From the NCBI GenBank assembly GCA_016839245.1, contig JAEOUN010000081.1, positions 1-28,568 on the forward strand: a stretch of 28,568 nt of DNA, written 5' to 3'. This document shows, piece by piece, positions 1-8,289 of this stretch. Numbering within the stretch: position 1 is the first letter of the stretch; every line of letters begins with the position of its first letter. The notes beneath the pieces are model-generated. The model saw only the letters and a list, made by a program, of their open reading frames with translations. It was not told the DNA's origin and ran no database searches. The translations under genes and the position numbers were made by a program. Source of the stretch: Candidatus Thorarchaeota archaeon. GTDB taxonomy: Archaea > Asgardarchaeota > Thorarchaeia > Thorarchaeales > Thorarchaeaceae.

Positions 1-759
1 ATCACTCTCATTTGAACACTCAAGAGTACATTCCCATTGATTTGGTTCTGTTTCAGCAGTTTCAATTCCCATAAGGAATTCAGTGAGTCCAGTTAGATCT
101 GGTTCTAGCACTGATCTCTGCAATCCCTCTGCACGATATGTCAAGACAATCTCTCCCGCACTCTTTGGTTCTGTATCATGAACCTGTGTACTGGCGCCAA
201 TCACAAGAGTTGTTTCTTCATGTGGATAGATGACAAAATCCTTCCATACTACTTGTCTTGTCCCTTCATCATATTCAGCAGTTCCTGATTTGACTGAAGC
301 AATCTCGATGTCTGTAAGTTCTGGTTGAATTGTCTTGTTGAGAATGATATTATCTAATTCGACATCCGTTTTATTCTTGATAGTGATTGTGATTTTAATT
401 GGATTATCTTTTCCACTGACATATGCCCAGTGTGCTTGTTCAGATGCAATATCACCACAGGTATCATAGGTTTCTGAGAGGGTAACAATTGGTGCATTAA
501 CAGATACTTTGTATCCTTTTTCCCATGTTCCTCCTGCTTCAACTTCACCTACGGTAACTAACTCATCTGAGAAATCTGTAGAGTTTCGAGTATTTCCAAG
601 ATGTACTTTAACATTCCAGATTCTACTTCTCTGCGATACATTAACAACCTTCATTGAACCTGAAATGTCAATATTATCAAGTTCACTCAGACCGTTCAGC
701 TGAACTTTTTCTGACTCTTCCAGGTCAACGATTACATTCTTCTTTTCGTTCTCACTCAT
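1..759 (-). CDS. DUF11-like beta-sandwich protein, partial (3' end beyond the window)
   Basis: An open frame of 253 codons starts at ATG 759-757 and runs off the left edge without a stop, so the C-terminus is missing. The start is preceded by an AGGGTG-like ribosome binding site about 10 nt upstream. The protein begins MSENEKKNVIVDLEE and has no signal peptide or membrane segment, so it is probably cytoplasmic. It is rich in beta-strand-like stretches. The middle part has the pattern of DUF11-type repeats: 'ITITIKNKTDVELDNI', then a 'VVWKDF' strand and a 'YPHEETTLVI' strand. That fold usually mediates binding or structure rather than catalysis. It may be co-transcribed behind the metallo-beta-lactamase-fold gene upstream (71-nt gap, same strand). 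The assignment rests on pattern only and the function is unknown. Confidence 0.7.
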   Translation of the reverse strand, partial: MSENEKKNVIVDLEESEKVQLNGLSELDNIDISGSMKVVNVSQRSRIWNVKVHLGNTRNSTDFSDELVTVGEVEAGGTWEKGYKVSVNAPIVTLSETYDTCGDIASEQAHWAYVSGKDNPIKITITIKNKTDVELDNIILNKTIQPELTDIEIASVKSGTAEYDEGTRQVVWKDFVIYPHEETTLVIGASTQVHDTEPKSAGEIVLTYRAEGLQRSVLEPDLTGLTEFLMGIETAETEPNQWECTLECSNESD

Positions 760-830
760 CTAATGCACACCCTTTGTCCATCTTTAATTAGAGGAACTTC
801 TGGCTCTCATACTGGCTTCACAAACGAATA

Positions 831-1550
831 TCAGTTTAGCTCGTATCGAAACTCATTGCCTGCAGCCCACTGCACCTTGAGGACTTGATTAGTTTCCATT
901 ATGACTGGTTTGATTCCTTGCCCAAATTGCTCAATGTACTTTGAGAATTTCTTTGGTTGATCCTCTGAAGTCCAACGCATCGGGATGCCAATACGTGGTT
1001 TTGTGTCAATACATAGGCTGACAGCATCCTTGACCTCGAAAGTAGGCCCTCCACCAATTGGTGTTATGAGAATATCCATCTCGAGTCTCTCGAATATTCC
1101 CCGGATAGATGTATCACCAACATATCCAACTCTCATATTTCCCATTTCAATCAGAAGACCAAGGTTCTCAATATGAGCTCCTGTTTCTTCTTCAATTCGT
1201 GAGAGTGGATATGGAGTAATTCTGATATCGGGGATTTCATACGGGACTTCAGGTTCCAAGACATGGACAAGCCATGGTTTTACTCCCTGTTCGGAAGCCT
1301 TGCTAGCAGCATCTTTACTGCCTAAGAACCAAGCTTTTGAGTTCACTGATATCTTTGCTGCATTACCAATTGCATCTTCTACATGATTTGTAGCGATGAC
1401 TATTCGTGCATGAAAATCATCAGGTACCAATGGATTTCCTTCCCAGATTCCCGGATTCAGTAGTAAAATAGTACCCTTCGATTCCAATGCAAATGTCGTT
1501 TGTCCATAGTAGGTGATGTTTAGCAAACTATCACATCCCGTCAAGCTCAA
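831..1550 (-). CDS. Metallo-beta-lactamase-fold protein (UlaG-like) with degraded metal site
   Basis: The 239-residue protein follows the UlaG/Lactamase_B_2 layout. An N-terminal 'ITYYGQTTFALES' strand pair is followed by an 'LNPG' turn, a central 'YVGDT' (near residue 165), 'DILITPIGGG', and a C-terminal 'IGIPMRW'. In active members the metal-binding motif reads T-H-x-H-x-D-H. Here it reads T54-N-H-V-E-D-A60, so three histidines are replaced by Asn, Val and Ala and only the Asp remains. The last histidine (usually IPMH) is Arg. The D in GDT is kept. The protein is therefore probably not a metal-dependent hydrolase and may bind a ligand or partner. The start is TTG at 1550; TTG at 1544 or 1526 are alternatives, and no ATG is available. 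A TATA-like box about 30 nt upstream suits a leaderless transcript. Confidence 0.8.
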   Translation of the reverse strand: MSLTGCDSLLNITYYGQTTFALESKGTILLLNPGIWEGNPLVPDDFHARIVIATNHVEDAIGNAAKISVNSKAWFLGSKDAASKASEQGVKPWLVHVLEPEVPYEIPDIRITPYPLSRIEEETGAHIENLGLLIEMGNMRVGYVGDTSIRGIFERLEMDILITPIGGGPTFEVKDAVSLCIDTKPRIGIPMRWTSEDQPKKFSKYIEQFGQGIKPVIMETNQVLKVQWAAGNEFRYELN

Positions 1551-1575
1551 TTACACGGTCGAGCCAGAGTCACTG

Positions 1576-1586
1576 CTGTTATAGAT
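1576..1586 (-). promoter_or_regulatory. TATA-like promoter box for the metallo-beta-lactamase-fold gene
   Basis: On the minus strand the sequence reads AATCTATAAC, centred about 30 nt before the TTG at 1550. That spacing places transcription initiation at or very near the start codon. The call is from spacing and A+T content only. Confidence 0.35.
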
Positions 1587-1692
1587 TCGATGAACTTGTC
1601 ACTAATAAGGTAATTTCATCTCTACTCATTTTTCCTTATTAAAAAGCGGTATTTTTCTTACCTCTTCTCTAGCGAGTGCTATCTTTTTATGA

Positions 1693-1725
1693 ACTAGACA
1701 TGACTCTAAAGCAAGAGAGTCTAGT
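1693..1725 (+). promoter_or_regulatory. Inverted repeat between promoter region and nurA start
   Basis: ACTAGAC (1693-1699) is the exact reverse complement of GTCTAGT (1719-1725). The 19-nt interval holds a smaller CTCT/AGAG pairing (1704-1707 with 1714-1717). An A/T-rich 'TCTTTTTATG' stretch just upstream (1682-1691) could be the TATA element. The repeat would then lie at the transcription start or in the 5' leader of the nurA-herA-mre11-rad50 operon. It could be an operator or an mRNA hairpin; the sequence does not decide which. Confidence 0.4.
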
Positions 1726-1749
1726 CTTTATTGTCTTGTATGGAGTGAG

Positions 1750-3051
1750 ATGGGTCAAATGCTTGAGAAAATACTTGCTGAGAAGTTCAGGAACACTCTA
1801 AGACATGTTTTCTCAGATATAGACAATCAGCAAGATCGTAGAGATGCTGAGGAGTTTGCCCGTGATGAGATCCGTATCCGCGAGCAACTATTGGATACGA
1901 TAGATCCTTATCCTTCTGACATTATGCTTGATGAAGACTTTCTAGTTGCTGCTGTGGATGGATCTGGCACTGAGAGTCTCGTTGTACTTGATGATATTCG
2001 AGTTCATTTGCTTACTACCTCGACAGTGGTTCTAAACACAAATACTGCTGCTGAAACATATTTTTCTCCAGTGAATCGTGATGCATTGGAGCGTGAAATT
2101 GGTGAACAACCACATATTGATGCTCATTGGCATTCAGGGGTGAGGAATGATGCAAAAAAGAAGATGGCAGAATCTCTGAGCGAAATATATCCCCTGAAAG
2201 ATATTATTGACCTCATCCTGCCTTTCTTTCGAGATTATACTGCTAACAAGATTAGAAATTTCTCTGATTTTGCTGATACAGAATATGCAACTGATGCACA
2301 GAGACTTCGTGAGATGGAGTTTCTTATCTCACGAGAACAGGTCCTCACAAATCCAGTCGTGCATGATGAACTACGGAAATCCAGTGAATATGCCGCCGTG
2401 CGAAGGATATTGGATAGCGATATCCAACCCAAATACATACTACTTGATGGAGCAATGTCAATCTTCATGCATTTTGTGAAACACTATCCATCGATGCCAA
2501 GTGGATTCATGCTTAGAGACCTCTGTGCTCTTGCTCGTCAGAAGGATGTAATTCTCTGTGCCGTCAGTAAGAATCATACGATACCCTTCGCGCATCGTAT
2601 CGCTAAAATGGCAAAAGATGAGTTAGGTGATGGAGTAAAATGGTTTTGTCACCTCCCATGCAAGGATGATCCTGGTGGTGGTCTTCATATAATTGAAGAT
2701 AGAACATATATTCCTCCAATGCTTGCAGTACCCTATCTCTTTAGCTTCTCGAGAGACAACAGACCTTCAAGAATTGATTTTGATAGGATATGGTGGCTAG
2801 AGAACATCTTTGTTGATGGAGATCCAAAAGCAACACGTGAGAATGAAAAGGCACTGTTTAGAGAAATCGAATTCATGTCAAGAGATGCTCGTTGGTATGG
2901 ATATCCTGTTGCCCTTGCACTAGCACATGAGAACTGTAAATTAAGCTATGACGACCTTAAGATAGCAAGAGAAATTGTACGAGATGTACGGCATGAACTT
3001 GGACTTGATGATCGTAAAACCGAATCATACAGGGCAGATTATAATCTTTAA
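1750..3051 (+). CDS. nurA: NurA 5'-3' nuclease
   Basis: This is a NurA-domain nuclease of 433 residues. NurA proteins are Mn-dependent 5'-3' exonucleases and endonucleases that dock on the HerA hexamer and make the 3' overhang for RadA during double-strand-break repair. The N-terminal catalytic motif is visible as 'VAAVDGSGTES' with D70. A second conserved acidic motif is 'YILLDGAMSIF' with D233. Between them lies a helical, charged region, as usual in the family. ATG 1750 is chosen because GGAGTG lies just upstream and no other start fits. It is the first gene of the operon and herA follows after 18 nt. Archaeal clusters often place nurA last or beside herA only, so the leading position is notable but not unique. 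Confidence 0.93.
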   Translation: MGQMLEKILAEKFRNTLRHVFSDIDNQQDRRDAEEFARDEIRIREQLLDTIDPYPSDIMLDEDFLVAAVDGSGTESLVVLDDIRVHLLTTSTVVLNTNTAAETYFSPVNRDALEREIGEQPHIDAHWHSGVRNDAKKKMAESLSEIYPLKDIIDLILPFFRDYTANKIRNFSDFADTEYATDAQRLREMEFLISREQVLTNPVVHDELRKSSEYAAVRRILDSDIQPKYILLDGAMSIFMHFVKHYPSMPSGFMLRDLCALARQKDVILCAVSKNHTIPFAHRIAKMAKDELGDGVKWFCHLPCKDDPGGGLHIIEDRTYIPPMLAVPYLFSFSRDNRPSRIDFDRIWWLENIFVDGDPKATRENEKALFREIEFMSRDARWYGYPVALALAHENCKLSYDDLKIAREIVRDVRHELGLDDRKTESYRADYNL

Positions 3052-3069
3052 TGAGTTGAGGAGATCAGT

Positions 3070-4830
3070 ATGGAAATAGATCAAAGTAAACTGGGAGAAC
3101 TCTATGGAAAGGTTGGAGTAGGAAATCAGACCTCTTTAGGGATAATGGGCAGTAACCGTGACATTAGTGTAGGTGAAATATTCATGATATCCTCTCATCG
3201 TGATGGGCACGAGCGAGTATTCTTCTTCAGAGTTTTGGGACTCGAGAACTACCTTCGTCAGGTTGATGATATGACACGAGTCGCAAGTACGCTCATGGTT
3301 GAAGGTGATGCTTATCTTTCCGGTATTGAACGAAATATGCTTCTTTCAGTTGATGGAAGAATGCTAGGATATGCTGAGAAAGAGCGGGATGCATGGATAT
3401 TCAAATCTCCACGAAGGCTCCCAGACCATCTTGCGTCTGTCTATCGTCCGCTTCCTGGGACCTCTGACGAATCTGTAAAAGAAATGTTAGCATGTCAGAC
3501 TGATGGCGAGGTCTACATTGGTGACTTACAAGTTGGGGAAAACACACTTGATGTGCCAATCAAGGTTCCAGCTAAATTTCTCCCGATGCATGTTGGCATC
3601 TTTGGTTCTACGGGTGCAGGAAAAAGCAACCTCATGATGGTTCTCATCAAATCTATGATTGATACAAACATTGAAGCAATTCGAAATCCGAACAAAAAGA
3701 AATCCAAGTTATCTGCGTTCTGTATCGACCCTCACGATGAGTTTGCTAAGGGCGTTGACAAATACGGAATTCAAAATATCATTGAAGATATGGGCTCCAA
3801 AACTCGTGGTGAAGTCCTTGGTGATTATTATTACTTGACCACACACAAACGAGCAACCACCCGCGAAATCAGTAGATATGCCAAAGAGATTAGGATACTC
3901 TGGTCTGAGATACAACCTCGTGATCTATATTCTATCAGGGAATTCTCTCCAGAGATGTCTAATTTCATTGATGCACAGTACAATGCTGTTGGCGAAGATT
4001 GGATTAGCACAATTCTAAACCTGCCTGAAGAGGATGGAGATGCATCAAAAGGGACAATTCGTGCCGTCAAGCGTAGATTGGGTTTTGTGCAGAGGTCTCC
4101 AATCTTTATAGAAACTGGCACTTCAATTCTTGATGATATTTACATCGCAATGGAAACCGGTAGGATACTCGTTGTCAATACAAGTCTGATGAGTGACATG
4201 GAGCAGTTCCTATTGACGACAATTGTCACAAGGACGCTCTCTGACATGAGACGTGCATTGAAAAGCAGTGGAAACCTTGGTGATTTTGAGAATCAGGGAC
4301 AAATGCGGCTTCCAAGACGATTCTTTGAACGCGTGAAAAAGAACGCTCGTGCATTCTATGGAAAAGATGGAGTCGAGGACAATTCTGAGGTCATTGATCC
4401 ACGAAGCCTCCCTGTTATTCAAATCACGGTAGAGGAGGCACCATCCATTCTTAATCCTGAGTTGATGCGTGGACAATCTGTGTTCAAAGATATTTCAAGG
4501 CAGGGTAGAAAATTCAACATTGGACTATTGGTTGTGAGTCAGCAGGTGAGTGTACTTGATAATGTAATCTTGAGTCAGATGAATACCGAGATTAATCTTC
4601 GACTTGGAAATGAACGTGAGATAAAAGCATGTATTGAGAATGCCAGTGTGAATATCTCTGGATTTGAAAATGAGTTCCGTGTAATGTCACGTGGCGAAGG
4701 TATCGTCACTGCATCCTATCGTGAGCTACCTTTGCCTGTCAAAATTCCACTATTTGACGATATTTATGAGAAGGACCGACACAGATACAAAGAGAGTAAA
4801 TCAACAAAACCCGAACAACACAGACTCTGA
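3070..4830 (+). CDS. herA: HerA hexameric DNA translocase
   Basis: HerA is a bidirectional FtsK/HerA-superfamily ATPase that pumps duplex DNA into NurA and works with Mre11-Rad50. The 586-residue protein has an N-terminal HAS-barrel (about 1-125), then a DUF87 ATPase core. Walker A is 'GSTGAGKS' at 179-186. The Walker B region is 'VIQITVEEA' at 449-457, with the Glu pair E455-E456, followed by 'PSIL'. A 'SRQGRKFNIGLLVVSQQ' stretch matches the sensor/glutamine region seen after Walker B in HerA. Near the C-terminus 'NTEINLRLGNEREI' matches the family's conserved end. A GAGGAG ribosome binding site precedes ATG 3070. mre11 follows after 12 nt, which supports co-transcription. All expected catalytic motifs are present. 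Confidence 0.95.
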   Translation: MEIDQSKLGELYGKVGVGNQTSLGIMGSNRDISVGEIFMISSHRDGHERVFFFRVLGLENYLRQVDDMTRVASTLMVEGDAYLSGIERNMLLSVDGRMLGYAEKERDAWIFKSPRRLPDHLASVYRPLPGTSDESVKEMLACQTDGEVYIGDLQVGENTLDVPIKVPAKFLPMHVGIFGSTGAGKSNLMMVLIKSMIDTNIEAIRNPNKKKSKLSAFCIDPHDEFAKGVDKYGIQNIIEDMGSKTRGEVLGDYYYLTTHKRATTREISRYAKEIRILWSEIQPRDLYSIREFSPEMSNFIDAQYNAVGEDWISTILNLPEEDGDASKGTIRAVKRRLGFVQRSPIFIETGTSILDDIYIAMETGRILVVNTSLMSDMEQFLLTTIVTRTLSDMRRALKSSGNLGDFENQGQMRLPRRFFERVKKNARAFYGKDGVEDNSEVIDPRSLPVIQITVEEAPSILNPELMRGQSVFKDISRQGRKFNIGLLVVSQQVSVLDNVILSQMNTEINLRLGNEREIKACIENASVNISGFENEFRVMSRGEGIVTASYRELPLPVKIPLFDDIYEKDRHRYKESKSTKPEQHRL

Positions 4831-4842
4831 AGGTAATCTACA

Positions 4843-6150
4843 ATGACTGTACGAATCGCTCACATCTCCGACACCCATCTTGGTAGTCGTCCTCGTAATG
4901 GTGTACAGCATAACGTATGGGCACGTGAGATGAAGACACAGCTTCTTGAGAATGATTTCTACGAGCGATTCGCAGAGCTATTTGACCTTATTACGGAAGT
5001 AGATCCTCCTGTTGATCTAGTTGTTCATTCTGGAGACCTGTATAACTCCCCCTGGGAGGGAAATCCTTCTCAGCCACCAATTCATGCTCAGATTGTAGCT
5101 ATTGATGTGTTACAGAAGTTCATCAGAAAGACCAATATCCCTGTCTTAATCATCGAAGGAAATCATGGTCTCTTTAGACTCTACGAGGTCTCATTACTTG
5201 ATAGTCTAAAACTCTCCGTACCTGGATTGCATGTTGCCACTCAACAAGATCTGAAGGTTGCAATAAGCGAGGGAAAACCACTTGAGTTCTCATACGAGAA
5301 ATTGGATGTATTCTGTTTTCCATTTATTGATGTCAATGTCCTTCGCTCATCGGATATGATTGATACCTTTGATGATTGGATTACTACTTACCAAAAGCGT
5401 GAGCGCTTGAGACCTACCGTTGCAGTTGCTCATGGTATGAAATTAGACAAGACGCTCTATGATACAATCTTTACAATGGGATACGATTACATTGCTTTAG
5501 GGCACGATCATCGTCAGATGAAACATTCTGCAAACTCATGGTATGCTGGGTCTCCAGAGCGTTGGCGATTTGATGAAGCAACTCACAAGAAAGGATTCCT
5601 AATAGTGGATATCGAAGTTGGAAAAGAACCCGTGGTAACACCTCACCACCTTGAATTCAAACGTCCTGTCATAAATGGGACTGTCACCATCGCCGAGGAT
5701 GATTCAATAGAGTCATTGACAGAGAAGATTGACTTGTGGTTCTCTGAAAAAGGGCTAATGGCTGATTGGGACCCTGATACTGCAGCTCGTGTCCGTGTTG
5801 GCTTTGAGGGGTCTTCAAAACGGTTCACTACTTTTGAACTAGGTGTTGCACTTGAGAATGCGCGTCAAAAGGTGCTGACTCACGACTCTGGATATAATGT
5901 AGTTCAATTTGTCTGGTACATTCCGTCTTCAACAGATGTTGAATACAATGCCGCATCATATCCCGAGATTGAGTCGGAATTTCTCATTGAGGATCCTGAA
6001 GTCGATTTTCGTAATTATCTGGATACCCTTGAGATCGACAAGAGTTTTGATGCCGAGAAACTCACTAAGATTGCTGTAGTTTCTTTAGAATATGCCGTTG
6101 GCAAGAGAGAGGGCAAAATGACTTCTGACTCACTTGTGGAGGAAGAATGA
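4843..6150 (+). CDS. mre11: Mre11 nuclease
   Basis: This is a Mre11-type metallophosphoesterase of 435 residues, the nuclease of the Mre11-Rad50 complex that processes DNA ends. Phosphoesterase motifs appear in order: 'ISDTHLG' (D10, H12), 'HSGDLYN' (D65), 'EGNHGLF' (N107, H108), 'VAHGM' (H197) and 'LGHDHRQ' (H221, H223). These supply the expected two-metal ligands. The usual GNHD is GNHG here, a change next to the ligands and probably tolerated. A capping domain and a C-terminal Rad50-binding helix region follow (about residues 270-435). The gene starts 12 nt after herA. Its stop overlaps the rad50 start by four bases (ATGA), suggesting coupled translation of the two subunits. Confidence 0.95.
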   Translation: MTVRIAHISDTHLGSRPRNGVQHNVWAREMKTQLLENDFYERFAELFDLITEVDPPVDLVVHSGDLYNSPWEGNPSQPPIHAQIVAIDVLQKFIRKTNIPVLIIEGNHGLFRLYEVSLLDSLKLSVPGLHVATQQDLKVAISEGKPLEFSYEKLDVFCFPFIDVNVLRSSDMIDTFDDWITTYQKRERLRPTVAVAHGMKLDKTLYDTIFTMGYDYIALGHDHRQMKHSANSWYAGSPERWRFDEATHKKGFLIVDIEVGKEPVVTPHHLEFKRPVINGTVTIAEDDSIESLTEKIDLWFSEKGLMADWDPDTAARVRVGFEGSSKRFTTFELGVALENARQKVLTHDSGYNVVQFVWYIPSSTDVEYNAASYPEIESEFLIEDPEVDFRNYLDTLEIDKSFDAEKLTKIAVVSLEYAVGKREGKMTSDSLVEEE

Positions 6151-8231
6151 TGAAGCTCTTAAAAATGGAAGTTCGAAACTTCAAGCCATTCCGCGAGCTT
6201 ACTCTTCCAGAAGGCAATATGGAACTTCCTAGTGGTCTTATTATTGTCAAAGGACCCAACTCAACAGGAAAATCATCTCTCTTCGAAGCAATTCTCTGGT
6301 GTATCTGGGGCGCTGATGCTGTTGGTCTAACTAATGACGAGTTAATCAGTTTCAGCTCTACTTTCTGTAATGTGACTCTTGTTTTCGAGGTAGCTGGTGC
6401 ACGATATAAGATTGATAGGTCCTACAATCCTGCTGATGGCATGTCAGTAGTACTATTCATGAAGACAGGGAATACTTGGAAACGAATTGCTGACAAAAGT
6501 AAGTCAGTCGGAACAAAGATTGATGAAATCCTAAGCCTTGAGTTGCGTCAGGCTCTCAACACACTTCTTGTTCGACAAGGTGAGGTCGCCGCAATAGCAA
6601 ATGCTACTCCTTCTGTCCTTCGTAATTTATTAGTTGAAGTCTATGATATTGATATTTTGAATAGAATGTCTAATCATCTGGATAATTTTGAGTCAAATCT
6701 CGAGTCAAAAATCAATGCATTGTTGGATGATTATCGTTCGCCTGAATTAATACAGGAGCAAATTGAAGGTTGCAGGAAGAGAATAAGCGATTATAACGCA
6801 TCAATCAATAGTCGAAACGATGAGATATCTTCAACAGAACAATTGTTGACGGACATACCCAATTCTGAATCTCTAAAGAAAGTAAGTGAAATCTCTGAAG
6901 AAATTAATAGAGAAACTCGCGAACTAGAGAATCGACAAAAAGATCTTGATGATGATCTCTCACGAGCAGGACTGTTAGAGGCCGATGGTGCAATAGTCCA
7001 GGCACGGTTAGATTCTCTACAACGCGAGAAAGAGCGGGTGGAATCAGAACGGGAGTCTCTCCTTGGAGCTATTCAAACCATCGACCAAGAGATTGGTCAG
7101 ATACGTGGAAGTAATGCTGACTTGGATGAAAAAATCACCACACTAACAAAAATTCGTTCTGACAAAGAAGATATTATCTGTCCTACCTGTTCAAAACCAT
7201 TATCTCCAAAAGAGCGGGATACTCTCGTGTCTGATTATAAGAAATCAGTGAGAACCGGTTCGGTAAAAATCAAGGGACTTGAAACTAGTAGGACTGAACA
7301 TTTTAACAACATACGAAAAATAGAATCGCGTGTGAAAGAGATTGATCGAATTACAGAAGCAGCTAAGGCAGTTCAATCTACCAAAAAGAAGGTTGATTCT
7401 GTACAAGATAAAATAGCAAAATCTCAGAAGCGACTCCATGAGATTCTGGGTGATATTGGAATTCCTGATCTCGATGTTCTTATGAAACGGTTTAGTGTAA
7501 ACAATGTATCTGCACTTCAATTGCATATTGCATCCTTAGAAACAACACTGAGAGAAGCTCGAAAAGGTACGACTGACATTCAGAAGAATATTGAACGAGA
7601 GGAACTAGCAATCTCAGAACTAGAGGAAAAGGAGATTCTCATGAAGCAGATGGGTGCTGAGATTGAAGAGATGAAAATTCTCAATGAACATGCAAAATAT
7701 GTTCGTCGTAAGCTTGTCAGTGGTTTTGTTGCAGATTATGTATTTCAGAAGCGCCTTATTGGCATCATTAGAAGTGCAACAAATCAATATGCGCGATTCT
7801 TTACTAGTGGGCAGTACACAAGTATTGATCTTGAACCTACTCCATCAACCAAACGTTCGGGACCTGGGTTAATCCTAAAGGTATGGGATGAACGAGATCA
7901 AGCTTGGAAGAAGCCAAATCAATTGAGCTACGGTGATAGGACTGCAATTAGTTTAGCTCTTAGACTTGGAATCAGTAGGACAATGAGTAGTATTCGACCT
8001 TTACGAGACAGTCCAATTATAACTCCCCGTGTAAAGAGCGTCCTGCTTGATGAACCACTTGGAGGATTAGATAGAACCCGTCGTGAATCTGTAATGAACA
8101 ATCTGATTAACGACAAGAATTTCGAGCAAATCCTCTTGATTACTCACACAGACATTCAAGGATGGGAAGGAGTACCTACGATTGAAGTTGCTAAATCTGG
8201 TATAGGTAGTACAGCAGTTTTAGAATACTGA
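6147..8231 (+). CDS. rad50: Rad50 SMC-like ATPase
   Basis: Rad50 is the ATP-driven clamp of the Mre11 complex. The N-terminal ATPase lobe carries Walker A 'GPNSTGKSS' (36-44) and a Q-loop region near 'LLVRQGEVAA'. Coiled coil follows from about residue 180 to 520, interrupted by the zinc hook 'CPTC' (C345, C348). The C-terminal lobe has signature 'LSYGDR' (593-598, in place of the usual LSGGE-type loop) and Walker B 'LLDE' (D635, E636), followed by 'PLGGLD'. At 694 residues it is short for Rad50, whose archaeal members are commonly near 880, so the coiled-coil arms are short. Two adjacent ATG codons occur (6147 and 6150). The first gives the four-base overlap with mre11, with GGAGGAAG just upstream. 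Confidence 0.95.
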   Translation: MMKLLKMEVRNFKPFRELTLPEGNMELPSGLIIVKGPNSTGKSSLFEAILWCIWGADAVGLTNDELISFSSTFCNVTLVFEVAGARYKIDRSYNPADGMSVVLFMKTGNTWKRIADKSKSVGTKIDEILSLELRQALNTLLVRQGEVAAIANATPSVLRNLLVEVYDIDILNRMSNHLDNFESNLESKINALLDDYRSPELIQEQIEGCRKRISDYNASINSRNDEISSTEQLLTDIPNSESLKKVSEISEEINRETRELENRQKDLDDDLSRAGLLEADGAIVQARLDSLQREKERVESERESLLGAIQTIDQEIGQIRGSNADLDEKITTLTKIRSDKEDIICPTCSKPLSPKERDTLVSDYKKSVRTGSVKIKGLETSRTEHFNNIRKIESRVKEIDRITEAAKAVQSTKKKVDSVQDKIAKSQKRLHEILGDIGIPDLDVLMKRFSVNNVSALQLHIASLETTLREARKGTTDIQKNIEREELAISELEEKEILMKQMGAEIEEMKILNEHAKYVRRKLVSGFVADYVFQKRLIGIIRSATNQYARFFTSGQYTSIDLEPTPSTKRSGPGLILKVWDERDQAWKKPNQLSYGDRTAISLALRLGISRTMSSIRPLRDSPIITPRVKSVLLDEPLGGLDRTRRESVMNNLINDKNFEQILLITHTDIQGWEGVPTIEVAKSGIGSTAVLEY

Positions 8232-8252
8232 ATAACATCAAATCGCTTTAGG

Positions 8253-8264
8253 CTAAATATTAAT
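8253..8264 (+). promoter_or_regulatory. TATA-like box upstream of first glycosyltransferase-like gene
   Basis: CTAAATATTAAT lies in the 58-nt gap after rad50 and is centred about 32 nt before ATG 8290. No ribosome binding site precedes that ATG, so a leaderless or nearly leaderless transcript is likely. This would separate the membrane-protein pair from the DNA-repair operon. Confidence 0.4.
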
Positions 8265-8289
8265 CAGTAAGAGATATTGCCTTAACATC

